A stretch of DNA of 56,117 nt from Mycobacterium sp. 1274761.0 (lineage in GTDB: Bacteria; Actinomycetota; Actinomycetes; Mycobacteriales; Mycobacteriaceae), in NCBI RefSeq assembly GCF_001668615.1, contig NZ_LZMC01000067.1, forward strand, positions 1-56,117, given 5' to 3'. A program made the translations under genes and the position numbers. Position 1 is the stretch's first letter. The number at the start of each line of letters is the position of its first letter. The notes under the pieces are model-generated. The model saw only the letters and a list, made by a program, of their open reading frames with translations. It had not been told where the DNA came from and searched no databases. Shown here piece after piece: positions 8,366 through 17,882 of this stretch.

Positions 8366-9336
8366 TGGCCGCCCTCAGGCGCATGCTGGGTGCGGTGCTG
8401 GCAGTGGTGACCGTGGCGGCCTGCGGGCTCGGTTCCGGCGGCGCCGTGCCGTTCATGGTCGCGCCTGGGTCGATCAAACCCAACCCCGCGCTGGAAGGCG
8501 TGAAGATCACCGTCGGCTCCAAGGAGTACACCGAGCAGGTGATCATGGGCTACATCCTCGAATACACGTTGGCCGCCGCGGGCGCCGACGTGCGCGACCT
8601 CACCGGCATCGTCGGGTCGCGCAGCACCAGAGAGGCGCAGTTGCGCGATCAGGTGGACGTCGCCTACGAATTCACCGGAAACGCGTGGATCAATTACCTG
8701 GGCCACGAGAAGCCGATCCCGAACAGCCGTGAGCAATACGAGGCGGTGCGCGACGAAGACCTCGAGCGCAACGACATGGTCTGGTTGCCGCCTGGACCGA
8801 TGGACGACACCTACGCGCTCGCGGCCAGCAAGGCGGTGGTGCAGCGCACCGGCGTCCGCACCCTGTCGCAGTACGCCGAGCTGGTGCAGAAGAACCCCGC
8901 CGCGGCAAAAACGTGTGTGGACACCGAATTCCGGGCACGTCAGGACGGCTATCCCGGCATGGCCGCGGCGTACGGGTTCGACCCGGCGCGCGCCGTGACA
9001 CCGGTGCTTCAGGTCGGCATCATCTATCAGGCCACCGCCGACGCCACCCAGTGCGACTTCGGCGAGGTCTTCACCACCGACGGCCGCATCGCCGCACTCG
9101 ATCTGGTGGTGCTCACCGACGACAAGCAGTTCTTCGCCCACTACAACCCGTCGGTCACCATGAAGCGTTCGTTCTTCGAGGCACACCCCCAGATCGCCGA
9201 CGTGACGGCGCCGGTGACCGCCGCACTGACCAACGACGCCATCATCGAGATGAACAAACAGGTCGACGTCGAGGGTCGCGATCCGGCCGTGGTTGCGCGC
9301 GACTGGATGGTCGCGAAGGGCTTCGTCACCGCCTGA
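8365..9336 (+). CDS. Betaine/choline-type ABC importer substrate-binding lipoprotein (ProX/OpuBC-like)
   Basis: A 323-residue lipoprotein with signal peptide and lipobox VAAC (lipidated Cys20), then a quaternary-amine-binding fold: ITVGSKEYTEQVIMGYILEY, the REAQLRDQVDVAYEFTGNAW segment and a PLNDTYALA-like stretch (GPMDDTYALA). It would capture betaine or choline outside the membrane and deliver it to the two permeases. Its ATG overlaps the preceding stop (TGATG). Last gene of the operon; no strong hairpin terminator was seen in the next 90 bases. Confidence 0.9.
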   Translation: MAALRRMLGAVLAVVTVAACGLGSGGAVPFMVAPGSIKPNPALEGVKITVGSKEYTEQVIMGYILEYTLAAAGADVRDLTGIVGSRSTREAQLRDQVDVAYEFTGNAWINYLGHEKPIPNSREQYEAVRDEDLERNDMVWLPPGPMDDTYALAASKAVVQRTGVRTLSQYAELVQKNPAAAKTCVDTEFRARQDGYPGMAAAYGFDPARAVTPVLQVGIIYQATADATQCDFGEVFTTDGRIAALDLVVLTDDKQFFAHYNPSVTMKRSFFEAHPQIADVTAPVTAALTNDAIIEMNKQVDVEGRDPAVVARDWMVAKGFVTA

Positions 9337-9410
9337 CTGTGGCGGCCATCACATAAATGGTCTGCGAGTTCCCTCGCACACAAGTCGGTCTCGTGCAGCC
9401 GGTTCCGTCG

Positions 9411-9416
9411 TACGGT
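9411..9416 (+). promoter_or_regulatory. Candidate -10 element before the second micro-membrane gene
   Basis: TACGGT fits the mycobacterial TANNNT -10 pattern. It would start transcription near 9423, just in front of the palindrome at 9424-9441 and 40 bases before the ATG at 9463. No clear -35 was seen. Confidence 0.35.
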
Positions 9417-9423
9417 GCTCCTA

Positions 9424-9441
9424 GTTGCACGTGTGTGCAAC
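9424..9441. promoter_or_regulatory. Perfect 18-bp palindrome upstream of the second micro-membrane gene
   Basis: Arms GTTGCAC (9424-9430) and GTGCAAC (9435-9441) are exact inverted repeats with a 4-base spacer. The site lies directly after a plausible -10 box and 21 bases before ATG 9463, so it looks like an operator for a dimeric regulator, or a short RNA hairpin in the leader. No regulator gene is adjacent. Whether it also controls cobN downstream is open. Confidence 0.5.
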
Positions 9442-9462
9442 AACCTATGGGAAGGACCGCCG

Positions 9463-9561
9463 ATGTTGTCCTTGATCGTTTTCGTCGCAATCCTCGTTCT
9501 CCTGCTCGCCGTCACCGGCCTGCCCTACCCACAGACCTGGCACGGCCGCTTCGGCGACTGA
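9463..9561 (+). CDS. 32-residue single-pass membrane protein, YPQTW family (copy 2)
   Basis: This micro-ORF starts with ATG 6 bases after GGGAAGGA. One hydrophobic helix fills residues 2-19 (LSLIVFVAILVLLLAVTG), then a polar tail PYPQTWHGRFGD. Aligned with the copy at 4597-4704 it shares the helix pattern and the YPQTW-x-x-R-x-G tail, and the bases before the ATG are also alike (ACCTAYGGG). It lies 25 bases before cobN on the same strand and may share its transcript. Function unknown. Confidence 0.72.
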   Translation: MLSLIVFVAILVLLLAVTGLPYPQTWHGRFGD

Positions 9562-9586
9562 CCGTCGGCTGCGATAAGAATGGTGG

Positions 9587-12500
9587 GTGCCGGAACCCAC
9601 CATCCTGCTGCTGTCGACGTCCGACACCGACCTGATCACCGCGCGCTCGAGCGGCGCCCGATACCGGTGGGCCAACCCATCGCGGCTGGTGGACGGTGAG
9701 CTCGCCGAACTGCTCAACGACGCGGACGTGGCCCTCGTGCGCATCCTCGGCGGCTACCGCTCTTGGCAGGACGGCATCGACACCATCGTCGGAAGCGGGG
9801 TGCCGACGGTGGTGGTCAGCGGCGAGCACACGCCCGACGCTGATCTGATGAGCCACTCCACCGTTCCGGCCGGTGTCGCGCTGCAGGCGCACGTCTACCT
9901 GGCTCAGGGCGGCGTGGCCAACCTGCGGCAGCTGCACGCGTTCCTGTGCGACACGATGCTGATGACCGGCTTCGGGTTCGCGCCGCCGGCGATGCTGCCG
10001 AGCTGGGGCGTGCTGGAACGCGCGGCGACCGAGCGCGGCGGCCCCACGATCGCGGTGCTGTTCTACCGGGCGCAGCAGCTGGCCGGCAATACCGGATACG
10101 TCGAATCCCTTTGCCGGGCAATCGAAGACGCGGGTGGGCGGCCGCTGCCAGTGTATTGCGCCTCGCTGCGCACCGCCGAGCCGGAGATGCTGGAGTTGTT
10201 GGCCTCGGCCGACGCCATGGTGACCACGGTGCTGGCCGCAGGCGGCGCGGTACCGGCCGCCGTGTCCGCCGGGGGTGAGGACGACACCTGGAACGTCGCG
10301 CACCTCGCCGCTTTGGACATCCCGATCCTGCAGGGGCTCTGCCTGACCAGTTCGCGCAGCCAGTGGCACGACAACGACGACGGCCTGAGCCCGCTCGACG
10401 TTGCAACACAGGTGGCGGTGCCGGAATTCGACGGCCGCATTATCACGGTCCCGTTCTCGTTCAAGGAGATCGATGACGAGGGGCTGATCTCGTATGTCGC
10501 GGACCCCGAACGGTGCGCGCGGGTGGCGGGTCTGGCGGTGCGTCACGCACGGCTGCGGCGCATCGCGCCGGAGGACAAGCGCGTCGCGGTGGTCTTCTCC
10601 GCGTATCCGACCAAACACGCCCGCATTGGCAATGCGGTCGGCCTCGACACACCGGCAAGCGCCGTCGTTCTGCTGCGCGCGATGCGCGATGCGGGCTACG
10701 ACATCGGAGACGTCGGCGACATCCCGGGTGTCGACGCGCAAGACGGCGACGCGCTGATCCATGCGCTGATCGAGCGCGGCGGCCAAGACCCGGACTGGCT
10801 CACCGATGCTCAGCTCGCTGACAACCCGATCCGTTTGTCCGCCAAGGATTATCGCGCGTGGTTCGAGACGCTGCCCGCCGAACTGACCGACGCGATCGAG
10901 CAACACTGGGGGCCGCCGCCCGGCGACCTGTTCGTCGACCGCACTCGAGATGCCGACGGCGAGATCGTCGTCGCCGCCATGCAAGCCGGAAACGTCATGC
11001 TGATGGTGCAGCCGCCACGGGGCTTCGGTGAGAACCCGGTCGCCATCTATCACGACCCGGACCTGCCGCCGAGCCATCACTACCTGGCGGCATATCACTG
11101 GCTGGACAAGGGATTTCGTGCGGACGCGGTCGTCCATCTCGGCAAGCACGGTAACCTGGAGTGGCTGCCGGGCAAGACGCTCGGCATGTCAGCGGCGTGC
11201 GGGTCCGATGCGGCATTGGGCACCATGCCACTGATCTATCCGTTCCTGGTCAACGATCCCGGTGAGGGCACGCAGGCCAAACGACGCGCCCACGCCACCC
11301 TCGTCGACCACCTCATCCCGCCGATGGCGCGCGCCGAAACATACGGCGACATAGCACGATTGGAGCAGCTGCTCGACGAGCACGCCAACATCGCCGCGCT
11401 TGACCCGGGCAAGCTGCCCGCGATCCGCCAGCAGATCTGGACGCTGATGCGCGCCGCCGAGATGGACCGCGACCTGGGTCTGGCGGCACGGCCGGAGGAC
11501 GACTCGTTCGACGACATGCTGCTGCACGTCGACGGCTGGCTCTGCGAGATCAAGGACGTCCAGATTCGCGACGGCCTGCACATTCTGGGTTCTGCGCCCA
11601 CCGGGGACGCCGAGCTGGACCTGGTGCTGGCCATTCTGCGCGCGCGCCAGCTCTTCGGCGGCGACCAGACCGTCCCGGGTCTGCGGCAGGCGCTCGGCCT
11701 CGCCGAGGACGGCAACGACGATCGCGCCGCCGTCGACGCGGCCGAGGCCCAGGCGCGCGAGCTGCTCGCCGAACTTCAACGCGCCCACTGGGATCCCGCG
11801 GTCGCAGATGGCCTCTCCGACAACCCCGATGTCGCCGCGATCCTGCGGTTCGCCGCCACCGAGGTGGTGCCGCGACTCGCCGGCACCGCCGGTGAGGTCG
11901 ATCAGATCATGCGCGCGTTGGACGGCCGGTTCATCCCCGCGGGCCCGTCCGGGTCGCCGCTGCGCGGACTGGTCAACGTGTTGCCCACCGGCCGCAACTT
12001 TTACTCGGTGGACCCCAAGGCGGTGCCGTCGAGGCTGGCGTGGGAGACCGGAAGCGCAATGGCCGAGTCGCTGCTGCAGCGCTACCGCGCCGACCACGGC
12101 AGCTGGCCCGCGTCGGTCGGCCTGTCGGTGTGGGGCACCTCGGCGATGCGCACCGCAGGCGACGATATCGCCGAAGTGCTTGCGCTGCTGGGTGTTCGGC
12201 CCGTGTGGGACGACGCGTCGCGCCGGGTCGTCGACCTCGAGCCGATCGCGCTGAGCGAACTCGGCAGGCCGCGCATCGACGTCACGGTGCGAATCTCAGG
12301 GTTCTTCCGGGACGCTTTCCCGCATGTGGTGACGATGCTCGACGACGCGGTCGCGCTCGTCGCGAACCTCGACGAACCGCCCGATCAGAACTACGTGCGC
12401 GCGCACACCGACGCCGACGTCGCCGAGGACGGCGACCGGCGTCGCGCCACCACACGGGTTTTCGGTTCGAAGCCGGGCACTTACGGCGCCGGGCTCCTGC

Positions 12501-13168
12501 AGCTGATCGACAGCCGCAACTGGCGCGACGACGCCGACCTCGCCGAGGTCTACACGGCCTGGGGCGGCTTCGCCTACGGGCGCGGGCTCGACGGGGCGCC
12601 GGCCGCCGATGACATGAACCGACAATACCGCCGAATCGCGGTGGCGGCCAAGAACACCGACACCCGCGAGCACGACATCGCCGACTCCGACGACTACTTT
12701 CAGTACCACGGCGGCATGGTGGCCACCGTCCGCGCATTGACCGGCAAGGCGCCCGCGGCCTACATCGGTGACAACACCCGCCCCGACGCCGTGCGCACCC
12801 GCACGTTGAGCGAGGAGACCACGCGGGTGTTCCGGGCCAGGGTGATCAACCCGCGATGGATGACGGCGATGCGCAGGCACGGCTACAAGGGCGCCTTCGA
12901 GATGGCCGCCACCGTGGACTACCTGTTCGGCTACGACGCCACCGCCGGCGTCATGGCCGACTGGATGTACGAGCGACTCACCCAGGCCTATGTGCTCGAC
13001 GACGAGAACCGCAAGTTCATGGCCGAGTCCAACCCGTGGGCGCTCCACGGTATGGCCGAGCGACTGCTGGAGGCCGCCGACCGTGGCATGTGGTCCCAAC
13101 CCGAAGGCGACACGATCAACGGCTTGCGGCAGGTGCTGCTGGAAACCGAGGGTGACCTCGAAGGCTAG
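9587..13168 (+). CDS. cobN: Cobaltochelatase subunit CobN
   Basis: Large subunit of the ATP-dependent aerobic cobalt chelatase that inserts Co2+ into hydrogenobyrinate a,c-diamide. The 1193-residue length is usual for actinobacterial CobN. Typical segments are visible in order: an N-terminal PTILLLSTSDTDLI region, YRAQQLAGNTGYVESLCRAIE near residue 165, VVHLGKHGNLEWLPGK near residue 515, and a C-terminal GYKGAFEMAATVDYLFGYDAT region. GTG 9587 is used; the first residues (MPEPTILLLST) match the family start. The CobS/CobT or ChlI/D-type partners are not in this window. Followed after 19 bases by a PPOX gene. Confidence 0.96.
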   Translation: MPEPTILLLSTSDTDLITARSSGARYRWANPSRLVDGELAELLNDADVALVRILGGYRSWQDGIDTIVGSGVPTVVVSGEHTPDADLMSHSTVPAGVALQAHVYLAQGGVANLRQLHAFLCDTMLMTGFGFAPPAMLPSWGVLERAATERGGPTIAVLFYRAQQLAGNTGYVESLCRAIEDAGGRPLPVYCASLRTAEPEMLELLASADAMVTTVLAAGGAVPAAVSAGGEDDTWNVAHLAALDIPILQGLCLTSSRSQWHDNDDGLSPLDVATQVAVPEFDGRIITVPFSFKEIDDEGLISYVADPERCARVAGLAVRHARLRRIAPEDKRVAVVFSAYPTKHARIGNAVGLDTPASAVVLLRAMRDAGYDIGDVGDIPGVDAQDGDALIHALIERGGQDPDWLTDAQLADNPIRLSAKDYRAWFETLPAELTDAIEQHWGPPPGDLFVDRTRDADGEIVVAAMQAGNVMLMVQPPRGFGENPVAIYHDPDLPPSHHYLAAYHWLDKGFRADAVVHLGKHGNLEWLPGKTLGMSAACGSDAALGTMPLIYPFLVNDPGEGTQAKRRAHATLVDHLIPPMARAETYGDIARLEQLLDEHANIAALDPGKLPAIRQQIWTLMRAAEMDRDLGLAARPEDDSFDDMLLHVDGWLCEIKDVQIRDGLHILGSAPTGDAELDLVLAILRARQLFGGDQTVPGLRQALGLAEDGNDDRAAVDAAEAQARELLAELQRAHWDPAVADGLSDNPDVAAILRFAATEVVPRLAGTAGEVDQIMRALDGRFIPAGPSGSPLRGLVNVLPTGRNFYSVDPKAVPSRLAWETGSAMAESLLQRYRADHGSWPASVGLSVWGTSAMRTAGDDIAEVLALLGVRPVWDDASRRVVDLEPIALSELGRPRIDVTVRISGFFRDAFPHVVTMLDDAVALVANLDEPPDQNYVRAHTDADVAEDGDRRRATTRVFGSKPGTYGAGLLQLIDSRNWRDDADLAEVYTAWGGFAYGRGLDGAPAADDMNRQYRRIAVAAKNTDTREHDIADSDDYFQYHGGMVATVRALTGKAPAAYIGDNTRPDAVRTRTLSEETTRVFRARVINPRWMTAMRRHGYKGAFEMAATVDYLFGYDATAGVMADWMYERLTQAYVLDDENRKFMAESNPWALHGMAERLLEAADRGMWSQPEGDTINGLRQVLLETEGDLEG

Positions 13169-13187
13169 CCGCCACTAGGTTGGGACC

Positions 13188-13571
13188 GTGCCAGTCACTT
13201 TTGCCGACGTCGCGAAGAGCCAATACATCCTGCTGACCACGTTCACCAAGGACGGCCGACCCAAGCCGACGGCCATCTGGGCGGCGCCGCGCGGCGACGG
13301 CCTGATCGCCATCACCCAAGAGAAGTCGTGGAAGGTCAAGCGGATCCGCAACACCCCACGGGTGACCATCGCCGAATGTGACGTCAAAGGAAACCCCAAA
13401 GGCCAGGCGGTCGAGGCCGTCGCCACGGTCCTGGACAAATCCGCGAATGCAGCCACCTACGACGCCATCGGCAAGCGCTACGGGCTGCTGGGTAAGACGT
13501 TCAACTTCTTCTCGAAGCTGCGCGGCGGCATGAAGAACAACGTTTCGATCGAGCTCAAACCGGTGAACTGA
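13188..13571 (+). CDS. PPOX-class F420-dependent oxidoreductase (Rv2061c position)
   Basis: A 127-residue split-barrel flavin-reductase-like protein of the pyridoxamine-5'-phosphate oxidase superfamily. The motif YILLTTFTKDGRPKPTAIW at residues ~12-30 and WKVKRIRNTPRVTIAEC are typical of members that bind deazaflavin F420 or heme/biliverdin rather than FMN. The substrate is unknown. Start GTG 13188. It sits 19 bases after cobN and 5 bases before a paralogue, in the place of Rv2061c beside cobN in M. tuberculosis (from memory). Confidence 0.85.
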   Translation: MPVTFADVAKSQYILLTTFTKDGRPKPTAIWAAPRGDGLIAITQEKSWKVKRIRNTPRVTIAECDVKGNPKGQAVEAVATVLDKSANAATYDAIGKRYGLLGKTFNFFSKLRGGMKNNVSIELKPVN

Positions 13572-13576
13572 GCTAC

Positions 13577-13972
13577 ATGGCTCCTACCTTCACCGACGTG
13601 TACCACGAGAAGTACCTGCTGCTCACCACGTTCACCAAGGACGGCAAGCCCAAGCCGACCACGGTGTGGGGCGTGCCCGAGGGTGACAAGCTGCTGATCA
13701 TCACCGATGACGGGTCGTGGAAGACCAAGCGGATCAACAACACCCCGCGGGTCACCATCCAGAAGGCCGGCGCACTGGGCAAGGCCAGAGGTGAACCCGT
13801 CGAGGCGGTGGCGCGCAACCTGCCCGATTCGGAGACCCGGCGGGTGTTCGAAAAGGTCACCAAGCGTTACTGGTGGCACGCGTGGTGGTGGGTACCGCAG
13901 GCGCTGCTCCGCGGCGGCATCGACAAGGTGCACAGCGCGATCGAGGTGACCGCCGCGCCCGCGTCCGCCTAG
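13577..13972 (+). CDS. PPOX-class F420-dependent oxidoreductase, tandem paralogue
   Basis: A 131-residue protein clearly related to the gene just upstream: both share LLTTFTKDG-P-KPT, W-K-KRI-NTPRVTI and EAVA segments, so the pair arose by tandem duplication. The C-terminal half differs (RRVFEKVTKRYWWHAWWWVP, unusually rich in aromatic residues) and may line a different substrate pocket. ATG 13577 lies 5 bases after the previous stop. Predicted cytoplasmic redox enzyme using F420 or another flavin-like cofactor; substrate unknown. Confidence 0.85.
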   Translation: MAPTFTDVYHEKYLLLTTFTKDGKPKPTTVWGVPEGDKLLIITDDGSWKTKRINNTPRVTIQKAGALGKARGEPVEAVARNLPDSETRRVFEKVTKRYWWHAWWWVPQALLRGGIDKVHSAIEVTAAPASA

Positions 13973-14018
13973 GAAAACACCGCCGGAACCCCACGGCGCC
14001 GCGGTCCGTTGGCACAAC

Positions 14019-14510
14019 ATGGCGATGCGGCTGTTTCTCCTCTACCTGTTCCTCGAGCTGGCGGTCGTCGTGGCCCTGGTCTCGACGATCGGGTTCGGCT
14101 GGACGGTACTGGCGCTGCTCGGCAGCTCCGTCCTCGGCGTCGCGCTCGCCGGTTCCCAGGTCAAACGCCACATTGCGCGGCTGCGCTCCGGTCTGGCGTC
14201 GCCGCAGGGGGCGGTCAGCGACAGCGCCATGGTGGCGCTGGGCGCCGTGCTGGTGTTCGTGCCGGGCCTGGTGACGACCGTCGCGGGGCTGTTGCTGCTG
14301 ATGCCGCCGACCCGCGCCGTCGCCCGTCCGCTGCTGGCGGCCGTCGCCGCCCGGCGGATGCCGCTGATCACGGTCGCCGCCAGCGGCGGCGGCCGCCCCG
14401 GCCGCGGCGATTACATCGACGGGGAAGTCATCGACGTCGTCGATGCCGGTTACCGCCCGCCCGAGGGCGAGCAGCCCAAAGCCTTGCCGCCCAACCCTGA
14501 CCCAAGTTGA
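14019..14510 (+). CDS. fxsA: FxsA-family membrane protein
   Basis: A 163-residue integral membrane protein with about three to four helices in the first ~100 residues (RLFLLYLFLELAVVVALVS; WTVLALLGSSVLGVALAG; VFVPGLVTTVAGLLLLMPPTRA) and a polar tail ending in a proline-rich stretch. E. coli FxsA lessens exclusion of phage T7 by the F plasmid; the native role is unknown. It stands where Rv2053c (fxsA) stands in M. tuberculosis (from memory). The stop overlaps the TTG start of the next gene. Confidence 0.88.
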   Translation: MAMRLFLLYLFLELAVVVALVSTIGFGWTVLALLGSSVLGVALAGSQVKRHIARLRSGLASPQGAVSDSAMVALGAVLVFVPGLVTTVAGLLLLMPPTRAVARPLLAAVAARRMPLITVAASGGGRPGRGDYIDGEVIDVVDAGYRPPEGEQPKALPPNPDPS

Positions 14511-16099
14511 CGACGCTGCTTCGCGGCGGTCGGATCCACAGTCCGGCGATGCCGGACGCCACCGCGATGGCCATCCGGGATGACACGGTCGTCTGGCTGG
14601 GCGACGATGACGTCGGCCTCGTCCAATTTCCCGACGCCGAGGTCATCGACCTGGACGGCGGATTCGTCGCACCCGCGTTCGTCGACAGCCACGTCCACCT
14701 CACCGCGACCGGCCTCACGCTGACGGGCCTCGACTTGCGCGGAGCCACATCGACCCAGCACTGCCTCCAACTCCTCACCGAATACGCCCGGACACACCCC
14801 GACGGCCCGGTCTGGGGACACGGCTGGGACGACGCCGGCTGGCCCGAGCCCGGCCCGCCGAGCACTGATGACCTGGACCGAGTGCTCGGCGACCGGCCGG
14901 CCTACCTCGCGCGCGTCGATGTCCATTCCGCCGCGGCCTCGACGGCTCTTCGCCGGCTGGCGCCCGGCCTGAACTCCGCGACGGGGTATGACCCGCAGCG
15001 GCCGCTCACCGCTGACGCCCACCACCTGGTTCGCGCCGCCGCCCGCGACGGGCTGACCGCAGGGCAACGGACCCGTGCCCGCACCGCCGCACTCGACCTG
15101 GCCGCCGCCAACGGAATCGTCGCCGTCCACGAATGCGCCGGCCCCGAGATCGGCGGCCTTGACGACTGGCTGGAGCTGCGCGACACCCGTCACGGCGTCG
15201 AGATCATCGGCTACTGGGGTGAAGCGGTCACCGCGCGCGAACAGGCCGAAGCACTGATGCGGTCGACCGGCGCGCGCGGCCTCGCGGGAGACCTGTTCGT
15301 CGACGGCGCGCTCGGATCGCGTACGGCCTGGCTGCACGAGCCCTACGCCGACGCGCCGGACAGCTGGGGCAACACCTACCTCGATCCGGACGCGATCACC
15401 GCGCACGTGCGCGCCTGCACCGAGGCCGGCATCCCAGCCGGATTCCACGTCATCGGCGATGCCGCGGTCACCGCGGTCGTCGAAGCCCTGCAGCGGGTGG
15501 TCGAAGGTCTCGGCGTGCAGGCCGTCGCGCGCTGTGGCCACCGGTTGGAGCACCTCGAAATGGTGACCTCTGAACAGGCCGCGCGCCTGGGTGCCTGGGG
15601 CGTCATCGCCAGCATGCAGCCGAACTTCGACGCGCTGTGGGGCGGCGAGCACGGCATGTATGCCCGGCGTCTTGGTAGCGATCGAGCCATGCGGCTCAAC
15701 CCGCTGGCGCTGTTAGCATCCCAAGGCGTGCCACTCGCGTTCGGCTCCGATACGCCGGTCACCGGCATGAATCCGTGGGCGACGGTGCGGGCGGCGGCCC
15801 GGCACCACACACCCGGCAGCGCGATATCGATGCGCGCGGCGTTCTCGGCGACCACCCGTGGAGCATGGCGGGCCGGCGGCGTGCGCGACGGCGTCACCGG
15901 GACGCTCGTTCCAGGCGCACCCGCCTCCTATGCCGTTTGGGAAACCGACCGGCTCGAGGTCAGCGCCCTCGACAACGCGGTGCAGCGCTGGTCGACCGAT
16001 CCGCGGTCGCGGGTTCCCGCACTGCCGCGGCTCGACCCCGACGACCCGCTGCCGCGCTGCCGCCAGACGGTTCACCGGGGTGCCGTCCTCCATGGCTGA
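14507..16099 (+). CDS. Amidohydrolase-family metal-dependent hydrolase (YtcJ-like)
   Basis: A 530-residue TIM-barrel hydrolase. Metal ligands are visible as His62 and His64 in FVDSHVHLT, further His in FHVIGDAA and CGHRLEHLE, and Asp in [15 protein letters not shown]. These belong to the YtcJ/amidohydrolase-3 group, which cleaves C-N bonds in amides or cyclic amides; the substrate is unknown. The start is TTG 14507, overlapping the fxsA stop (TTGA). The last 8 bases overlap the lnt start, so fxsA, this gene, lnt and ppm1 form one coupled operon. Confidence 0.88.
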   Translation: MTTLLRGGRIHSPAMPDATAMAIRDDTVVWLGDDDVGLVQFPDAEVIDLDGGFVAPAFVDSHVHLTATGLTLTGLDLRGATSTQHCLQLLTEYARTHPDGPVWGHGWDDAGWPEPGPPSTDDLDRVLGDRPAYLARVDVHSAAASTALRRLAPGLNSATGYDPQRPLTADAHHLVRAAARDGLTAGQRTRARTAALDLAAANGIVAVHECAGPEIGGLDDWLELRDTRHGVEIIGYWGEAVTAREQAEALMRSTGARGLAGDLFVDGALGSRTAWLHEPYADAPDSWGNTYLDPDAITAHVRACTEAGIPAGFHVIGDAAVTAVVEALQRVVEGLGVQAVARCGHRLEHLEMVTSEQAARLGAWGVIASMQPNFDALWGGEHGMYARRLGSDRAMRLNPLALLASQGVPLAFGSDTPVTGMNPWATVRAAARHHTPGSAISMRAAFSATTRGAWRAGGVRDGVTGTLVPGAPASYAVWETDRLEVSALDNAVQRWSTDPRSRVPALPRLDPDDPLPRCRQTVHRGAVLHG

Positions 16100-17882
16100 G
16101 CGGACGCGGCGCGAGTGGGGCCGCGCCGAGGACGACACCGAGTCGTTCCCCGCTGTCAGCGCCGAACGCGACGAGGGAAGTGCCAGGCCGTCGGCTCGGC
16201 GTGAGGTGCCCGCGTGGGTCAAGCGATTCGGCGACGCTTTGGTGGTGCGGCTGCCGCGCGTGTCCGCCGCGATCGCCGGCGGGCTGCTGCTGTGCGTGAG
16301 CTTCCCGCCGTTCGGCTGGTGGTACACGGCGGTCCTGGCGTTCGCCGTGCTGGCCTGGGTACTGACCAGAAAGTCCACAAAGCCGGTCGGCGGTTTTGGT
16401 TACGGCTTCCTGTTCGGTGCGGCGTTCTACATTCCGCTGTTGCCGTGGACCGGTGTCATGGTCGGGCAGTTGCCGTGGCTGGCGCTGTCGCTCGTGCAGG
16501 CCGTGTTCCCCGCGCTGTTCGGTCTCGGTGCCGTCGCCACCCGCCGACTGGGCGGGTGGCCGGTCTGGTTCGCGGGGGTGTGGGCGCTGACCGAATGGGC
16601 GAAGTCGACCATACCGTTCGGCGGATTCCCTTGGGGCGTGGTTGGTTTCGGCCAAACCGACGGACCGCTGCTGCCGCTGGCCAAGATCGGCGGCGCGCCG
16701 TTGGTGTCGTTCGCGGTGACCGTGCTTGGATTTTCGCTCGCCGCCCTGGCCTTCGAGATCTTCGCCTGGTGGCAGCGCGGCGAGGCCGGCCAGACACCCA
16801 CCTCACCGCCGCCGGCGGTCGTCCTGCCGGGGGCCTGCGTCTGCGCGGTGCTGATCGCCACCGCCGCGGTCGCGCCCGGGGTTCGGCAGTCCGGTGCGGG
16901 GGCCGCCGACGAACCGTCGGTCAACGTGGCCGTCGTGCAGGGCAACGTCCCGCAGCTCGGCCTGGACTTCAACGCCCAGCGCCGGGCGGTGCTCGACAAC
17001 CACGTGCGCGAAACGGTCCGGCTGGCCGGCGAGGTGAGGGCTGGCCGTGCGCCGCAGCCGTTGTTCGTCATCTGGCCGGAGAACTCGTCGGACATCGACC
17101 CGCTGGCCAACCAGGACGCCGCCGACCAGATCGCAGTCGCGGTGGAAGCGATCAAGGCGCCGATCCTGGTCGGCGGTGTCGTCAAGGGTCCCGGCTATAC
17201 GCCGGACAACCCGGTATCGACCAACTCAGTCATCGTGTGGAATCCCGGGACCGGCCCGGCTGACCGGCACGACAAGCAGATCGTCCAGCCGTTCGGCGAG
17301 TACCTGCCGTGGCGCAGCTTCTTCAAGCACTTCTCGCCATACGCCGACCGGGCCGGCTATTTCGTCGCGGGCAGTGGCTCCGGCGTCGTGACCGCGGCGG
17401 GGGTGCCGGTCGGGGTGTCGACATGCTGGGAAGTCATCTTCGACCGTGCACCGCGCGAGTCGGTGCTGGCCGGAGCGCAGGCGTTGACCGTGCCGTCCAA
17501 CAATGCCACGTTCGACGAGTCGATGAGCGTCCAGCAGCTCGCCTTCGGCAGGCTGCGTGCCGTCGAACACAACCGCTACGTCCTTGTGGCGGGAACGACC
17601 GGAATCAGCGCAGTCATCGCGCCCGACGGCCGCGTGCTGGCCCGCACCGGCTGGTTCGAGCCTAATTACCTCGACCAGGCGATCCGGCTGAAGACGCAGC
17701 TCACCCCCGCAACCCGGTGGGGCCCGTGGGTGCAGGGGCTGCTGGTGGCCGTCGGCATCGGTGCCCTCGTCACAGCGATACTGCACAATGGGAAGTTCGT
17801 GCGTGGTCGCCGCCGGGTGACCAGCGCCAGCGGTAAAGACACGCCACCCGAGACCGGGGGCATCGAAAGAGGAACCACATGA
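16092..17882 (+). CDS. lnt: Apolipoprotein N-acyltransferase
   Basis: Adds the third acyl chain to the N-terminal cysteine of lipoproteins at the outer face of the inner membrane. The 596 residues comprise a charged N-terminal stretch of ~50 residues, about seven helices, a nitrilase-type domain from ~residue 275 and a final helix. The catalytic triad is visible: Glu ~329 in IWPENSS, Lys ~395 in [16 protein letters not shown], Cys ~445 in [12 protein letters not shown] 16092 overlaps the previous gene's stop; the frame is open further upstream but only over the amidohydrolase. The stop overlaps the ppm1 start. In M. tuberculosis Lnt and Ppm1 are fused (Rv2051c); here they are separate. Confidence 0.95.
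   Translation: MAERTRREWGRAEDDTESFPAVSAERDEGSARPSARREVPAWVKRFGDALVVRLPRVSAAIAGGLLLCVSFPPFGWWYTAVLAFAVLAWVLTRKSTKPVGGFGYGFLFGAAFYIPLLPWTGVMVGQLPWLALSLVQAVFPALFGLGAVATRRLGGWPVWFAGVWALTEWAKSTIPFGGFPWGVVGFGQTDGPLLPLAKIGGAPLVSFAVTVLGFSLAALAFEIFAWWQRGEAGQTPTSPPPAVVLPGACVCAVLIATAAVAPGVRQSGAGAADEPSVNVAVVQGNVPQLGLDFNAQRRAVLDNHVRETVRLAGEVRAGRAPQPLFVIWPENSSDIDPLANQDAADQIAVAVEAIKAPILVGGVVKGPGYTPDNPVSTNSVIVWNPGTGPADRHDKQIVQPFGEYLPWRSFFKHFSPYADRAGYFVAGSGSGVVTAAGVPVGVSTCWEVIFDRAPRESVLAGAQALTVPSNNATFDESMSVQQLAFGRLRAVEHNRYVLVAGTTGISAVIAPDGRVLARTGWFEPNYLDQAIRLKTQLTPATRWGPWVQGLLVAVGIGALVTAILHNGKFVRGRRRVTSASGKDTPPETGGIERGTT

Noticed and set aside
9337..9590. Cobalamin riboswitch before cobN
   Set aside because: No B12-box-like sequence or long structured leader was seen; the gap is mostly filled by the micro-gene and the palindrome.
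9512..11149. Long open frame (545 codons) on the - strand opposite cobN
   Set aside because: It is a mirror of the strong third-position GC bias of cobN; its translation is low-complexity, Arg/His/Gln-rich, with no family features.
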